Made by a program: the position numbers and the translations under genes. Below are positions 52,648 through 62,655 of a DNA stretch of 64,000 bases, piece by piece (positions within the stretch are counted from its first letter, which is position 1; every line of letters begins with the position of its first letter). Source of the stretch: Paenibacillus sp. P25. Lineage in GTDB: Bacteria > Bacillota > Bacilli > Paenibacillales > NBRC-103111. Location: NCBI GenBank assembly GCA_024704175.1, contig CP085629.1:8297501-8361500 (forward strand), written 5' to 3'. Under the pieces are notes generated by a model. The model did not search any database, was not told the origin of the DNA, and was given only the letters and a program-made list of their open reading frames with translations.

Positions 52648-53426
52648 ATGACACAAGGAAAATCGGACACTTCATGGAATGCCGTCCATTATGACGAGCG
52701 GATGGGCTTTGTTTCCCGGCTGGGAAAAGGCCTGGTGGACATGCTGAATCAGCAGGCGGGGGAACGGATTTTGGATCTCGGCCGCGGGACCGGGGATCTG
52801 ATGTATGAGATCAGCCTCCTGGGAGCCGATTGCGTGGGCCTCGACAGCTCGGAGACGATGCTGGAGAAGGCGCGCCGCAAATACCCGGGGCTCCGCTTCT
52901 TTCATGCGGACGGGCATACGTTTCGTTTGCCGGAGGAAGTCCCGTTCGATGCGGTGTTCTCGAATGCCGCGCTGCACTGGATGAACCGGCCGGAAGAGGC
53001 TGTCGTCTCCATAGGGAAGTGTCTGCGAAGCGGGGACGTTTGATTGCGGAATTCGGCGGAAAAGGGAACGTGGATCGGGTGGTCCGGACGCTGATGGAGG
53101 TGCTCGAAGAGCTCGGGGTCGATGCCGAGGTGCGTTACCCATGGTATTTCCCAAGCATTGGAGAGTATGCCGGCCTGCTGGAACGGCATGGCTTCGAGGT
53201 GCGTTATGCGGAGCTTTATCCCCGTCCGACTCCGTTGGACGACGGAGAACGGGGGCTCAGGCACTGGCTGGACGCGTTTGCCGGGAAGCTGCTGGAGGGG
53301 CTCGACGCGCCCGGCCGGGAGAAGGCGTACTCCCTGTGTGAGGAGAGACTGCGGCCTGATTTGTTCGATGGCGAACAGTGGACGGCGGATTACCGCAGAC
53401 TGCGCGTGGCGGCCGTGAAGCTGTAA
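52648..53426 (+). CDS. SAM-dependent class I methyltransferase, one frame break
   Basis: ATG 52648 lies after AAGGGAG. The protein resembles trans-aconitate/ubiE-type methyltransferases. Motif I is RILDLGRGTGDL (residues about 47-58), where most relatives have G-C-G-T-G; the Arg is odd and could reflect one base change. VGLDSSETMLEKARRKYPGL is motif II, and FDAVFSNAALHWMN is motif IV. Near 53036 one base is missing; the C-terminal half (GGRLIAEFGGKGNVDRVVRT on) is in another frame. About 258 residues. The substrate is unknown. It is monocistronic, with a GC-rich hairpin after it. Confidence 0.85.
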
Positions 53427-53454
53427 TCCGGCCGCCGGACGGATCGCTACTTCA

Positions 53455-53493
53455 AGCGCGCTTTGATGCCCGGAATAGAGCGCAAAGCGCGCT
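53455..53493. other. 11-bp inverted repeat after the methyltransferase gene
   Basis: AGCGCGCTTTG (53455-53465) and CAAAGCGCGCT (53483-53493), 17-base loop. Followed by GTTTCTGC, a poor T-run, so it could be a weak terminator. The next promoter is close behind. Confidence 0.5.
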
Positions 53494-53531
53494 GTTTCTG
53501 CAAAAAAATGATGTTCGCCCGGACAAAAATT

Positions 53532-53570
53532 TGATACAATCAACATAATATATGATCAATGTAAGCGCTT
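53532..53570 (+). promoter_or_regulatory. Extended -10 promoter with a cre-like operator
   Basis: TGATACAAT at 53532-53540 is an extended -10 element. About 20 bases on, TGTAAGCGCTT (53560-53570) is the core of the CcpA operator TGTAAGCGCTTACA. The position just downstream of the promoter suggests roadblock repression by CcpA of the DUF2334 gene. Confidence 0.45.
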
Positions 53571-53635
53571 CATCGGAACGGCCCGGAAAGCCAATCCCAA
53601 GCGTCTTCGACATCATGAAGGGAGCTAGATCCAGG

Positions 53636-55551
53636 ATGGCTTTGTTTCGCCGAATCCGGAGGTTTCGCTGGATCCGCTATGCGGTTTCCGCCATCTGCTT
53701 AGGCCTCGTGTTTACGGCTTATCATATCCTTACCGTGGAAGGGGAGGGCACGGAACCCAAAATCGTGCTCATGCGTCTGGAGGATATCGGCCCCGGCGGC
53801 CAGTATCGCTCGGTGGAGCAGCTCGGCAAACTGCGCGCTGTACTGGAGTACCTCGACGGAGAGAAAGCGGCCTATCATCTGGCGGTTGTTCCGCGCTGGA
53901 TTGATATTGCACCGGACGGAACCCGTTACGATGTGCGTGTCGATCAGCAGGACGATCCGTATGCTGCGGCCTTCCGTACCTTGCTGCATCAGGCTGTCGA
54001 GAGGGGAGCCACCGTCGGGATGCACGGCTACACCCACCAGGTGGGTAGTGTGCGCCGGGACGACGGGCAGCACGAATCGGGCATCGGCAATGAGTTTAAC
54101 GTTCCCGGGAGCGACGAAACGCTAACGGCGGCTTATGCGGAGCCGAGGCTGAAGGAGGGGCTCGACATTCTCAGGCGGGCCGGCGTTAAGCCCCAGTTCT
54201 GGGAAGCGCCGCACTATCGGTCCACGGCCGAGCAGGACCGGTTGTTCCGAACGTATTTCGGCTTGAATTATCAGGCGGACGTGCAGACGAACCGCAATGC
54301 GCCGAAGGCCCAGTACGCCAATTCGAGAAATACCGGCCATGGAAATTCAACGCTCGGGGCGGCTTATGTTCCGACGCCGTTCGATTATATTCCTTTCAAC
54401 AAAGACGAGAAGGTCATTGTGGACCGGGTCGGCAAATCGGAGAACGTGGCCTCTTTTTACTTTCATCCATTCCTTGAATTTAAGTACTTGGTTCCCTTGA
54501 AGGATGAGAACGATCAGCCGGTTCTGCGCGACGGCATTCCGGAATACCGGTATGCGGATCCGAACAAGAGCCTGCTGCACAAGCTTGTGAACGGCCTCAG
54601 GTCCAAAGGCTACCGTTTTGAATCCATCCAGGACTACGTGCCGTTCACACCGGCGCACAGTGTACCGATGCGTCCGGGAACCCAGCCCATGATCGAGGAT
54701 GCGGATGGGGACGGTCAGATGGACTTTATTTGGTGGGATACGAAAAGCGGGTCCCTCAGCGTAGAATCCGGGCGGTTCCGCGGCCTCCGGAATGAAGAGG
54801 AGCCTGCTCCGGCCGTATGGGGCAAGCCGGCTACGCGAAAGGAGCGGTCGCCGCCGCCAGCGGGAAAGACGCGTCCGGCCCTTGCAGTCTGTGGACGGTG
54901 AATCCGGCCGGAAATCTCACCCGCTATGTGTCGGACGGCAAACGGTTCGTGCAGCAGAGCAGCTGGAAAACCGACGCGAGAACGTGGGAGGAGTTGTTTG
55001 CCTTACCGCAGAAGAACGGCGATATGCTGCTGGCGGGCCTGACGAAAGACCGGCTGCAGCTGTACGGCTGGCTGATCCGGAACGGGCAGATGAAGCCGCT
55101 GAAGCCTTTTGTCTTCCGCAGCAAGGTCATGGGCGAGATGCAGGTTCGGCAGGCGGCGGGAACGCTGTTTATTTCCAAAGCGGATGCGGTCAGCGGGCTG
55201 GAAGTTCAGATGGATGAGGCGGCTAAGCAGTGGAAGATTACCAAGACGGAGCTGGAGCTTCCAAGCGAGGACGGCTGGGTCCGGTTCGGCGATTACAACG
55301 GTGACGGGATGGAGGACATTCTGCGCTGGAACCCGCAAACGATGCGGTACTCGGTTTATTTGAAAGGGTCTGACGGCACTTGGAGGTCGCTCTCCGCCTT
55401 CGGTCCCTGGGGACCGCCAAACGACGGCTCCCGGCTGATGATTAAAGATATGGACGGCAACGGAAAGAGCGACCTGGTGCTGCTGAACCGGACGGACGGT
55501 TTCGCCGATCTGGCGCTTTCCTTCGAGAGCCGCAATGCGCTCGCGCCTTAG
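53636..55551 (+). CDS. DUF2334 polysaccharide-deacetylase-like protein with FG-GAP repeats, one frame break
   Basis: ATG 53636 is chosen, after GAAGGGAGCTAGATCCAGG; an in-frame start at 53552 would place the cre-like site inside the gene. A signal anchor (FRWIRYAVSAICLGLVFTAY) is followed by a DUF2334 domain related to NodB: IVLMRLEDIGPG, MHGYTHQVG, WEAPHYRSTAEQDRLF, YFHPFLEFK. Three FG-GAP-like Asp-rich loops follow (DADGDGQMDFIWWD, GDYNGDGMEDILRW, KDMDGNGKSDLVLL), a calcium-binding beta-propeller type. The frame breaks near 54820, so the second and third loops lie in another frame. About 638 residues. It is likely extracellular and glycan-directed; the FG-GAP part may bind sugar or protein. 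Confidence 0.82.
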
Positions 55552-55568
55552 GGTGCGGGCTTTTTCAA

Positions 55569-56024
55569 TTACAAATATTCCAGCAGTTGTTCCTCCGAAA
55601 TGACCTTGAATCCGTTTCGTTTAAGCAGTGCGGATGTTACTCCGCTCCCGGCCATTTTGCTGCCGGCAAATTGGCCGTTATAAATCGCGGAACTGCCGCA
55701 AGAGGGACTGTTTTCTTTAAGAACAACGAGGGTTGCCTTTACTTCTCCGGCCTTCTCCAAAGCGGCGTACGCTCCCTTAATATATAATTCTGTTACATCT
55801 TTCCCGGATTTTTCGATCACCGTGGCATGTCCGTCCAGCACATCATAACCGTCACCGCCTACAATTTCGGCGGGCTCCCTCGGAATGGATAAGCCGCCCA
55901 TCAGTTCAGGGCATACGGTTACCGCTTTGTTCTCCTCCACCAATTGATTGATCTTGGAATGCAAACAATGCGAACCGTTATATCTTACTTCCATTCCCGC
56001 CAGGCAAGAGCTTACTAAGATCAT
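55569..56024 (-). CDS. DUF523 family protein
   Basis: ATG (complement of 56022-56024) follows CGGAGGATTGTGCTTT; a TTG nine bases earlier is too near the ribosome site. This is a 151-residue protein: ILVSSCLAGMEVRYNGSHCL, AVTVCPELMGGLSIPREPAE, and VVLKENSPSCGSSAIYNGQF. The conserved cysteines (SSCLAG, CPE, SPSCG) are hallmarks of DUF523, whose function is unknown; the Cys set might bind a metal or act in a thiol chemistry. Monocistronic. Confidence 0.9.
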   Translation of the reverse strand: MILVSSCLAGMEVRYNGSHCLHSKINQLVEENKAVTVCPELMGGLSIPREPAEIVGGDGYDVLDGHATVIEKSGKDVTELYIKGAYAALEKAGEVKATLVVLKENSPSCGSSAIYNGQFAGSKMAGSGVTSALLKRNGFKVISEEQLLEYL

Positions 56025-56228
56025 AAAGCACAATCCTCCGTTATATAGATATGAAATTCAGGAAGCCGTAGAGCCCAAGCTCCAATAGGAAACGTTCTTA
56101 TTGAATTGTAGTTTCAATTGCCGGTTTAGACAACCCAAAAGGGAGTACTTGTTTTAGTCAATTTTTCTCTTGAACGGAAGGTTCAACTTGGGGCATGATG
56201 GGGAGTGGGGAAAAGGGGTGTGCGTGAG

Positions 56229-57598
56229 ATGAGACAACGGGTGCAGGAAGTAACGAAGAACTGGAGGCTGATTCTCGGACTGGCTCTGCCGTCCATTATC
56301 TCCTTCGCGTCGGCGACCGTCACCGGGACGATCAATCTGATTATGGTCGGTCCGATGGGCGCGCTCGTGATTGCCGTCGTCGGCGTATCCAATATTATCT
56401 GCTATAACGTATGGGCGCTCTGCTCCGGGCTCGGCCATTCGATCAATTATCTCGTAGCTCAAAATTACGGCGCCGGCGAAATGAAGAAAGCGGTCGAGCG
56501 CACCTATGCGGCGCTGGCGATCGGTTTGGCGGTTTCGCTGCTGGCGGCTGCGGCAGGATGGTCGCTTCCGGCGGCGATTCTGCGCATGATGGGCGCTCGC
56601 CCGAGCTTGTGGCTAGCGGTACCGAATATTTGAAGTACCGGTTGTTCGCCGTTGCTTGTACCACGATGAGCTTTGTCCTGCACGGCTTCTTCCACGGGAT
56701 CGGGGATACGAAGACGCCGATGCGAATGTCGCCGCTGACGAACGTGGCGATGATCTTCTTTACTTATACACTGACATACGGCAAGCTGGGATTTCCGGAA
56801 ATCGGCCTCACCGGCGCGGGTCTTGCCGTTCTGATCGGGGAAGCGCTGGGCCTCATAGGATGTGCCTATATGTATTTCATCCGGCTTCACCCCATGTACG
56901 GCACGCGCCGCTTTACAGCGGTGGACGGGGCGGAAGTCCGGCTGATCGCCGCCGAGAGCGGCAAGCTCGGGGTGCAGGAGCTCGCGATGAGCGGAGCGAT
57001 GTTTGTATTTACCATGTTTGTCACAAGACTGGGTACCGATGCGCTGGCCGCCAACGAAATCGCCCTGAACGTAATGGGGCTGGGCTTTATGCCGGCCTTC
57101 GCTTTCGGTGCGACGGCCACCATATTGGTCGGCCAGGAGCTGGGGCGGGAAGATCCGTTCCGGGCCCGCCGGATGGGGACGGATACGGCGATTCTCGGCG
57201 ACCTGTTCCTGCTTGCGCTTGGCGCAGCCGAATTTGTGTGGGGCGAGGAAGTCGCGAGACTCTATACGTCCGACCCTGAGGTATATCATTTGGCAGGACG
57301 CCTGATCCGCATTTCCGCGTTTCTGCAGCTGTTCGACGGCCTGCTGAATTATTATGCCGGCGGGCTGCGCGGACTGGGCGACACCGGATTCCTGCTGCGG
57401 GCCTCCCTGCTGCTGAACTGGCTTGTATTTATTCCGCTGGCTTACCTGCTGACGTTCTATTTTGAAGGGGGAAGCACCGGCGCGTGGGTTTCGCTGTACA
57501 CATTTCTGGCGTTATTCGCTATGTCGGTATTGATCCGCTTCTACAGGACGGATTGGGGCTCCGCGCGTGTGAAGCAGGCCGGCGCCGTTCACCATTAA
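56229..57598 (+). CDS. MATE-family efflux transporter, one frame break
   Basis: It starts at ATG 56229 (MRQRVQEVTKNWRLILGLAL). Twelve helices in two halves: ALPSIISFASATVTGTINLI, then LAQNYGAGEMKKAVERTY-like motif (VAQNYGAGEMKK); the second half has LVGQELGREDPFRARRMGTD. Near 56605 the frame changes between MMGA and PELVASGTEYLKYRLFAVAC, one missing base in GCTCGCCC. About 456 residues. It exports drugs or organic cations with Na+ or H+ counterflow, or possibly a metabolite; no substrate evidence is seen. A strong terminator follows. Confidence 0.87.
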
Positions 57599-57601
57599 TC
57601 G

Positions 57602-57653
57602 AATCCTCCGTTTTCCGGGCGAGCGCCTGCAGGAAACGGAGGATTTTATATTT
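57602..57653 (+). terminator. Terminator after the MATE gene
   Basis: AATCCTCCGTTTTC pairs with GAAACGGAGGATT (57602-57615 with about 57632-57644) around a GC-rich loop, then TTATATTTT. Confidence 0.88.
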
Positions 57654-57815
57654 TATCATGGAAAATTTAGCAGGATTTTCTTATCGGCACAGCGAATGCT
57701 ACAGAAGGGAAAAACGCGATTTTTCTCGGAATATGTCGAAGCGGCAAAACCGCTGCAAGCAGTTGGACGAAAGCTGAAGCGGCATGAGCCGCCTTGGAGG
57801 GGGAGTGAGCGATCG

Positions 57816-59937
57816 ATGCCAGGCGGAATTTCTTTCAAGCGCATTGTGCTGCTGTGCCTGGCGGGCTGTTTGTTGGCATCGGCTTTACTGTTTGGAGCAA
57901 GCGCCGCTTTTTTTTCATAAATACACGGCTCCCCTATCGTTCAGGGCGGGCTGGATTTGTCCGGATGGAATTTCGACCGGGACGGTGCCGTTCGTTTGAG
58001 CGGGGAATGGTCCTTTTATTGGAATCGCCTCCTGCCGCCGGAAGCCTTCACTCTGCCGGATCCTCCCCGGCCATCCCTGTACGCCCCGGTTCCCGCCTCC
58101 TGGAACGGACTCATGGTAGACGGCAAACCGATTTCGGGAGAAGGCTATGCCACCTACAGGATCAAGCTCGCCCTGCCGAAGCTGGATAAGCCCCTTGCCA
58201 TCCGCATACCGACCATCAATACGTCTTATAAGCTGTGGATGAATGGAACGGTGATCGCGTCGGCGGGTACCGTAGGCGTGACGCCCAAGGAATCGGAACC
58301 GCAGTACGCTCCCCAGCTGGCTTTCCTTCACGCACGCGGAACCGAGGTTGACCTGGTGCTTCAGGTGTCTAACTATTCCCACTATAAAGGAGGCGTTTGG
58401 CGACCGCTGGAGATTGGCCCTATGGATTCCTTTCTTCTCGAAAAAGAGCTTGCCGTCGGCTTCGATACGTCGCTGATCGGTAGCCTGCTGATCATGGGGC
58501 TGTACCATTTGGCGCAGTTTGCCGTCCGGAACAAGGAATGGCCGATGCTCTTCTTCGGCTTATTCTGCTTACTGGTCAGCCTGCGCATGTCGCCGCTGGG
58601 CGAAATCGTTCTGACCAAGCTGTTTCCGGACTTCGATTGGACGCTTGCCATCAATTTGGAATACGCCACCGCTGCGCTCGGAATGTCGCTGTTCGTGCTG
58701 TTTTTTTCGGGATGGTTCCCCCAGGAAAGCCGCCGCAAAATGAATTTCATGATTTGCATTGCCGGGGGCTGGTGTGCCGCCGTAATGGCCATGCTTCCCA
58801 CGGTGATCATGACCCGGCCGCTGGTTCTTCTGCAGCTGTACCTCCTCGGCGGGACGATGTATATTCTGTGGATTGTGGCAAGGGCATTCCTCCGTCAAAG
58901 GGAGGGGGCGACCATCCTGCTTCCGGCCTGCCTGATCTTCGCAGCGTCGGTCCTGAACGATATGCTCTACGCTCACGAGCTCGTGCATACCACCGATAAA
59001 ATGACCGCTTTCGGCCTGCTCGTCTTCATCTTTTGCCAAACCCTGCTGCTGTCCGTCAGGCAGTCCAAAGCCTTCAGCAGCGAAGAACGGCTGTCGGCCG
59101 AGCTGACCAAGATGAACAGCGGACTGTACGATAAAATCAAAGAGCATACCGCCGATCTGGAAGCGGCGAATGCCGCCTTGAAGCGGAAGAACGACGAGTT
59201 GTCCCGTTTGGAAACCTCGCGAAGTCATCTGCTGAGCAATATCTCACATGACCTGGGAACGCCGCTGACCACCATCCGCCGCTACGTCGAAGCGATTCTC
59301 GACGATATGGTGGAAACGAAGGAGCAGCGGGACCGCTATCTCCGTCTTATTCACAGCAAGGTGCTCGGGATGGACCGGCTGATCGAAGATTTATTCCATT
59401 TGTCCCAGCTGGAAGCCAGGCAAATCGTTTTTAAGAAGCACCCCTTTCATACCGACCGTCTGATCGAGCCGCTGTATGCCAGATATGAAGTGGATACGCG
59501 GAGTGCCGGCATTCGTTATACCTTAACGGTCCACGATCCCCCGGGGTGGAGGGCTATTCGATGGTGGAAGTGGATTTGGAACGGATGCATCAGGTCTTCT
59601 CCAATTTGATCTTCAACGCGATCAAGTTTACGCCGAGCGGGGGCCGGATTCATGTGGAAATGATCGACGACGGCGCGCCATGCTGTGCCGGATTACCGAT
59701 ACGGGATCGGGCATCGCTCCCGAGGATTTGCCCTATGTATTCGACCGCTTCTATTCGAGCAACCAAGCAAGAAACGAGATTACGGGCGGCCGGGGACTCG
59801 GCCTCTCGATTGCCAAGGAAATTGTCGAATCGCATGGCGGGCGAATCTGGGTGGAATATTCCGAGCCGCAGCAAGGAACAAGCATATGCTTCCGTTTGCC
59901 TTCGGGTCCCAATGCAATAGGACTTGACCCGATATAG
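57816..59937 (+). CDS. 7TMR-DISM sensor histidine kinase, three frame breaks
   Basis: ATG 57816 follows GGAGGGGGAGTGAGCG. A signal helix (IVLLCLAGCLLASALLFGAS) breaks frame near 57930. The extracellular 7TMR-DISM sugar-binding-like domain (LSGEWSFYWNRLL, MVDGKPISGEGYATYRIKLA, VSNYSHYKGGVWRPLEIG) follows. Seven hydrophobic helices run at about residues 205-400 (SLIGSLLIMGLYHLAQFAV and on). The kinase part is NISHDLGTPLTTIRRYVEAI, then NLIFNAIKFTPSGG and DTGSGIAPEDLPYVFDRFYS with GGRGLGLSIAKEIVESHGG. Two more breaks lie near 59545 and 59685. About 707 residues. DISM sensors read extracellular carbohydrates or other small molecules. The response regulator follows 60 bases later. Confidence 0.85.
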
Positions 59938-59997
59938 CCCCATGGCCTATGCTTGACTTAGGACTATAGAACCATACTATCTGAGTGGGTGGGTATA

Positions 59998-60700
59998 ATG
60001 ACAGGGCATAAAATCATGATCGTCGAGGATGATGCGGAAATTCGCGATATCATCCGTCTCTACCTGGAAAAGAACGGATACAGCGTGATCATGGCGGAAT
60101 CAGGGGATGAGGCGCTGGCTATGGCGCCCGCAGAGCAGCCCGATTTGTTCATTCTGGATGTGCTTTGCTGCCCGGGAAAAGCGGGTTTGATACCTGCTCC
60201 GAGCTTCGGACGATTTCGGTCGCCCCATCTTATTCCTAAGTTGCCTGAAGGATGAAACGGATAAGGTAGCGGGTCTTAATTTGGGCGGCGATGATTACAT
60301 AACGAAACCGTTCAGCCCGAACGAGCTGGTAGCGCGCGTGAAGGCGAACCTGCGCAGGCCGCATTTGTCAACGGGCACGGCAGACCGCTATCCGGCAAGG
60401 CTGAATGTCGGTGCACTGCAGATAGACCGGCTGAGCCGGGTGGTCAAGGTGATGGGGCAGGAGGTTCCCTTGTCGCGGAAAGAATTCGACCTTCTCAGCT
60501 TTCTCGCCTCACGTCCGGAGCAGACCTTCAGCCATGAAGAGCTGTTCCGCGAAATATGGGGCCAGGAAGGCTTTAACGATACGCGAACGATTATTGTACA
60601 TGTCAGCAATCTGCGGAAAAAGATCGAGCAGGACCCGTCGAATCCGAAGTACATTATTAATGTGCACGGAGTGGGCTATAAATTTGCCAAGTCGGGCTAA
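59998..60700 (+). CDS. OmpR-family response regulator, partner of the DISM kinase, one frame break
   Basis: ATG 59998 follows GAGTGGGTGGGTATA. The receiver: KIMIVEDDAEIRDIIRLYLE, the acceptor Asp in DLFILDVLLPGKSGFD (broken near 60165, where the frame changes by one base), Lys in DYITKPFSPNELVARVKANL. The winged helix is intact: PLSRKEFDLLSFLASRPEQT, TIIVHVSNLRKKIEQDPSNP, VHGVGYKFAKSG. About 233 residues. It is in one transcription unit with the kinase and ends at a strong hairpin. Target genes are not visible; the MATE gene lies immediately upstream of the pair. Confidence 0.87.
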
Positions 60701-60730
60701 CGGCCCTGCGCCCGTTATATAGATGATAAG

Positions 60731-60758
60731 AAGTCGGCCCGATGCGGCCGACTTTTTT
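60731..60758 (+). terminator. Terminator of the DISM kinase/regulator operon
   Basis: AAGTCGGCC (60731-60739), six-base loop, GGCCGACTT (60746-60754), then TTTT. Perfect 9-bp stem. Confidence 0.92.
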
Positions 60759-60791
60759 GTTAAGTATAAAGTCTAACCGGTCCGGACCGTC

Positions 60792-61564
60792 TCACCCCGG
60801 AAAGAGCCTTCGGGAGCGGCGTAAGAAGAGCAGGGAGAGGAGGGTGACGGCAATCAGCACTAGCTCGGCGCCCCAGAAAGGGAAGGCTTGCTTTTGAAAC
60901 AATGCGGCGAAAAAGTCCGGAAGCGCATGCCATGCCACGGCCAGGGCCAGGAAGCGGAGCTTCCCGTCGCGGACGGCATACAGCACAAGGAGCGAAAGGG
61001 CCAGTTGAAAGATAAGCGCCATGAGGCGCTCCCCGGCGGATAACAGGGACATCCCCGGTGTCACGTGCTGCAGCGCTGCCGGATCGCCTCCCCCATGCCG
61101 GCAGGCATACCGGAAGCGATGGCATCGAACTGCCCGTTCTTGATCATCAGGGCCATCGTCAGCATCTGGACGGCGGCGACCGTACCGATGAGGAGGGCCT
61201 CCACTCCTCCGTGGCCGAGCCCGTAGGCCAGGCCGTCGCGTCGTTCCCGCCGCCGGCGGAGCAGGAAGCGGAAGGCGGCATAGCGGCCGGCTTCCTCGAA
61301 CACCCCGGCGACCAAAGCGCCGTAAAGTGCATACGTCAGAGGGGCCTTTAAGGCTTCCGCGGCGCTGGGGTTCATGAAAAACACGTAGTGGTGAAGCAGC
61401 TTTTCAAGCACCTGGGAGAATACGATGAAAATGAGTGCGCCGACCCCAAGGGGAACCAGCGGGATTTGTTCTTTTTTCCGCAAATAAAAGAAAGCGGCCA
61501 GCGTAATGAGAAGGGGAATCGCGGCTTGAACGGCTAGCGAAATAATAACGGTGTCCGTAATCAT
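60792..61564 (-). CDS. YhfC-family intramembrane (glutamic-type) protease, one frame break
   Basis: This membrane protein has seven or so helices: MITDTVIISLAVQAAIPLLI, VPLGVGALIFIVFSQVLEKL, then LYGALVAGVFEEAGRYAAFR with the E-E-x-x-R motif of the CAAX-protease/YhfC clan, and GHGGVEALLIGTVAAVQ with His and Glu. Near 61068 the frame changes between GEAIRQ and ALQHVTPGMSLLSAGERLMA, and the C-terminal helices end at 60792. About 258 residues. It is thought to be a membrane endopeptidase of unknown substrate, possibly involved in bacteriocin or regulator processing. A PadR/ArsR-like regulator lies just upstream (21-base gap). Confidence 0.82.
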
Positions 61565-61585
61565 AAAGGCTAAGGACCTCCTCCA

Positions 61586-62155
61586 TTAATGTTGGTCTTC
61601 CTCATCGGAGGAAGTTTCTCCGGCTCCGTTCGGAGAACCGGGGATCAGGATGGTGGCCAGGGAGAAACGCCTGCGCTCCGGAGAGGGCGGGTGATTCAAA
61701 TGTTTATGGACGGCGAGCCTGATCTCCTCCGCCATCTGCTTGAATTCCGAATCGCTGAGGTAGAGATTGACCACACGGTAGCCGGCCCCGTCCCTGCGCA
61801 TATCCATATCCTTCTGCCCCGTATATTCTCCAAACTCCCCGATCAGATGCGAAAGGAAGGTTATAAATGACCGCATATGATCGTCCGGATTCATTCGTTT
61901 CAGTTCTTCTTCGGACAACTCCGAGCCATGCTCGGCCAAAGCATAAGTTTTCTCCACCGCTCCGCGAACCTGTTTCGTGCCGACGACCCGCAGGATGCCG
62001 GCCCCGGTCAATGTCTGGAGTCGCCGGTACAAAGTGGGAGAGGGGATGTCGGGCGACCATTCCTGAAGCCGCTGGACGGTTCGCTCCCGGCCGATCAGAG
62101 CTTGAATGATGCGTATGCGAACAGGGTGCAGTAGAAGCTTGGCTTTGTCATCCAT
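61586..62155 (-). CDS. ArsR/HTH_20-type transcriptional regulator of the YhfC gene
   Basis: ATG (complement of 62153-62155) gives MDDKAKLLLHPVRIRIIQAL, then VQRLQEWSPDIPSPTLYRRL with the winged-helix recognition helix and the wing. A longer in-frame start at 62263 lacks a ribosome site. The C-terminal half (MNPDDHMRSFITFLSHLIGE, VVNLYLSDSEFKQMAEEIRL) is helical, as in proteins that bind ligand or partner. About 189 residues. It is cotranscribed with the YhfC-type protease gene and probably controls it. Confidence 0.83.
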   Translation of the reverse strand: MDDKAKLLLHPVRIRIIQALIGRERTVQRLQEWSPDIPSPTLYRRLQTLTGAGILRVVGTKQVRGAVEKTYALAEHGSELSEEELKRMNPDDHMRSFITFLSHLIGEFGEYTGQKDMDMRRDGAGYRVVNLYLSDSEFKQMAEEIRLAVHKHLNHPPSPERRRFSLATILIPGSPNGAGETSSDEEDQH

Positions 62156-62240
62156 GCGCGAACACCCGCATTTCATTTTATTATACAAAATGATAATATT
62201 ATAAAAATCGATAAGAATCAACCTGACGTATCGCTCCACA

Positions 62241-62278
62241 CAAAAAAAGCACCCCGTATCCAATAGGAACGGGATGCT
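62241..62278 (-). terminator. Terminator of the pirin operon
   Basis: On the minus strand AGCATCCCGT pairs with ACGGGGTGCT around an 11-base loop, then TTTTTTT. It lies after the small gene downstream of pirin. Confidence 0.88.
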
Positions 62279-62290
62279 GCTGGAGTGAAC

Positions 62291-62635
62291 CTAAACCTTG
62301 CCGGCATGCTCGTTGGTGTAACCTACCCTTCGGTCGACCTTCAGCTCCAGCATCTTGCCGGCCGGATCGTAGGCGTATTCCGGGCAGGCGCTGTCATACA
62401 GCCACCATTTGCGCCGGTCCGCTTCGGCGCCGTAATCCTCGAAGTAGAACAGATTCAGCTCGGTAAGCAGATTTCGGATCTCCTCCGCCATCTGCGGAGC
62501 GACATTCTGAACCGCGAGGCGCCACTGGCCTTCCTGTCCTTCCAGGCGGAACGGACAGCCATGTTTGGAAGTATCCAGCAGCGACCGGCCGGTAACGGAT
62601 TTTACAAGCAGAATGGTTTGCGTAGGAACGCTCAT
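62291..62635 (-). CDS. Conserved hypothetical protein downstream of pirin
   Basis: This protein of 114 residues, ATG 62635 with AAGGAGACTG upstream, opens MSVPTQTILLVKSVTGRSLL. It has mixed alpha/beta features and an aromatic cluster (FYFEDYGAEADRRKWWLYDS). No signal, helix span or named motif is seen. It starts about 20 bases after the pirin stop and ends at a terminator, so the two form an operon. Function unknown; a small-molecule-binding or accessory role to pirin is a guess. Confidence 0.7.
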   Translation of the reverse strand: MSVPTQTILLVKSVTGRSLLDTSKHGCPFRLEGQEGQWRLAVQNVAPQMAEEIRNLLTELNLFYFEDYGAEADRRKWWLYDSACPEYAYDPAGKMLELKVDRRVGYTNEHAGKV

Positions 62636-62655
62636 GATTCGTCAGTCTCCTTTCC

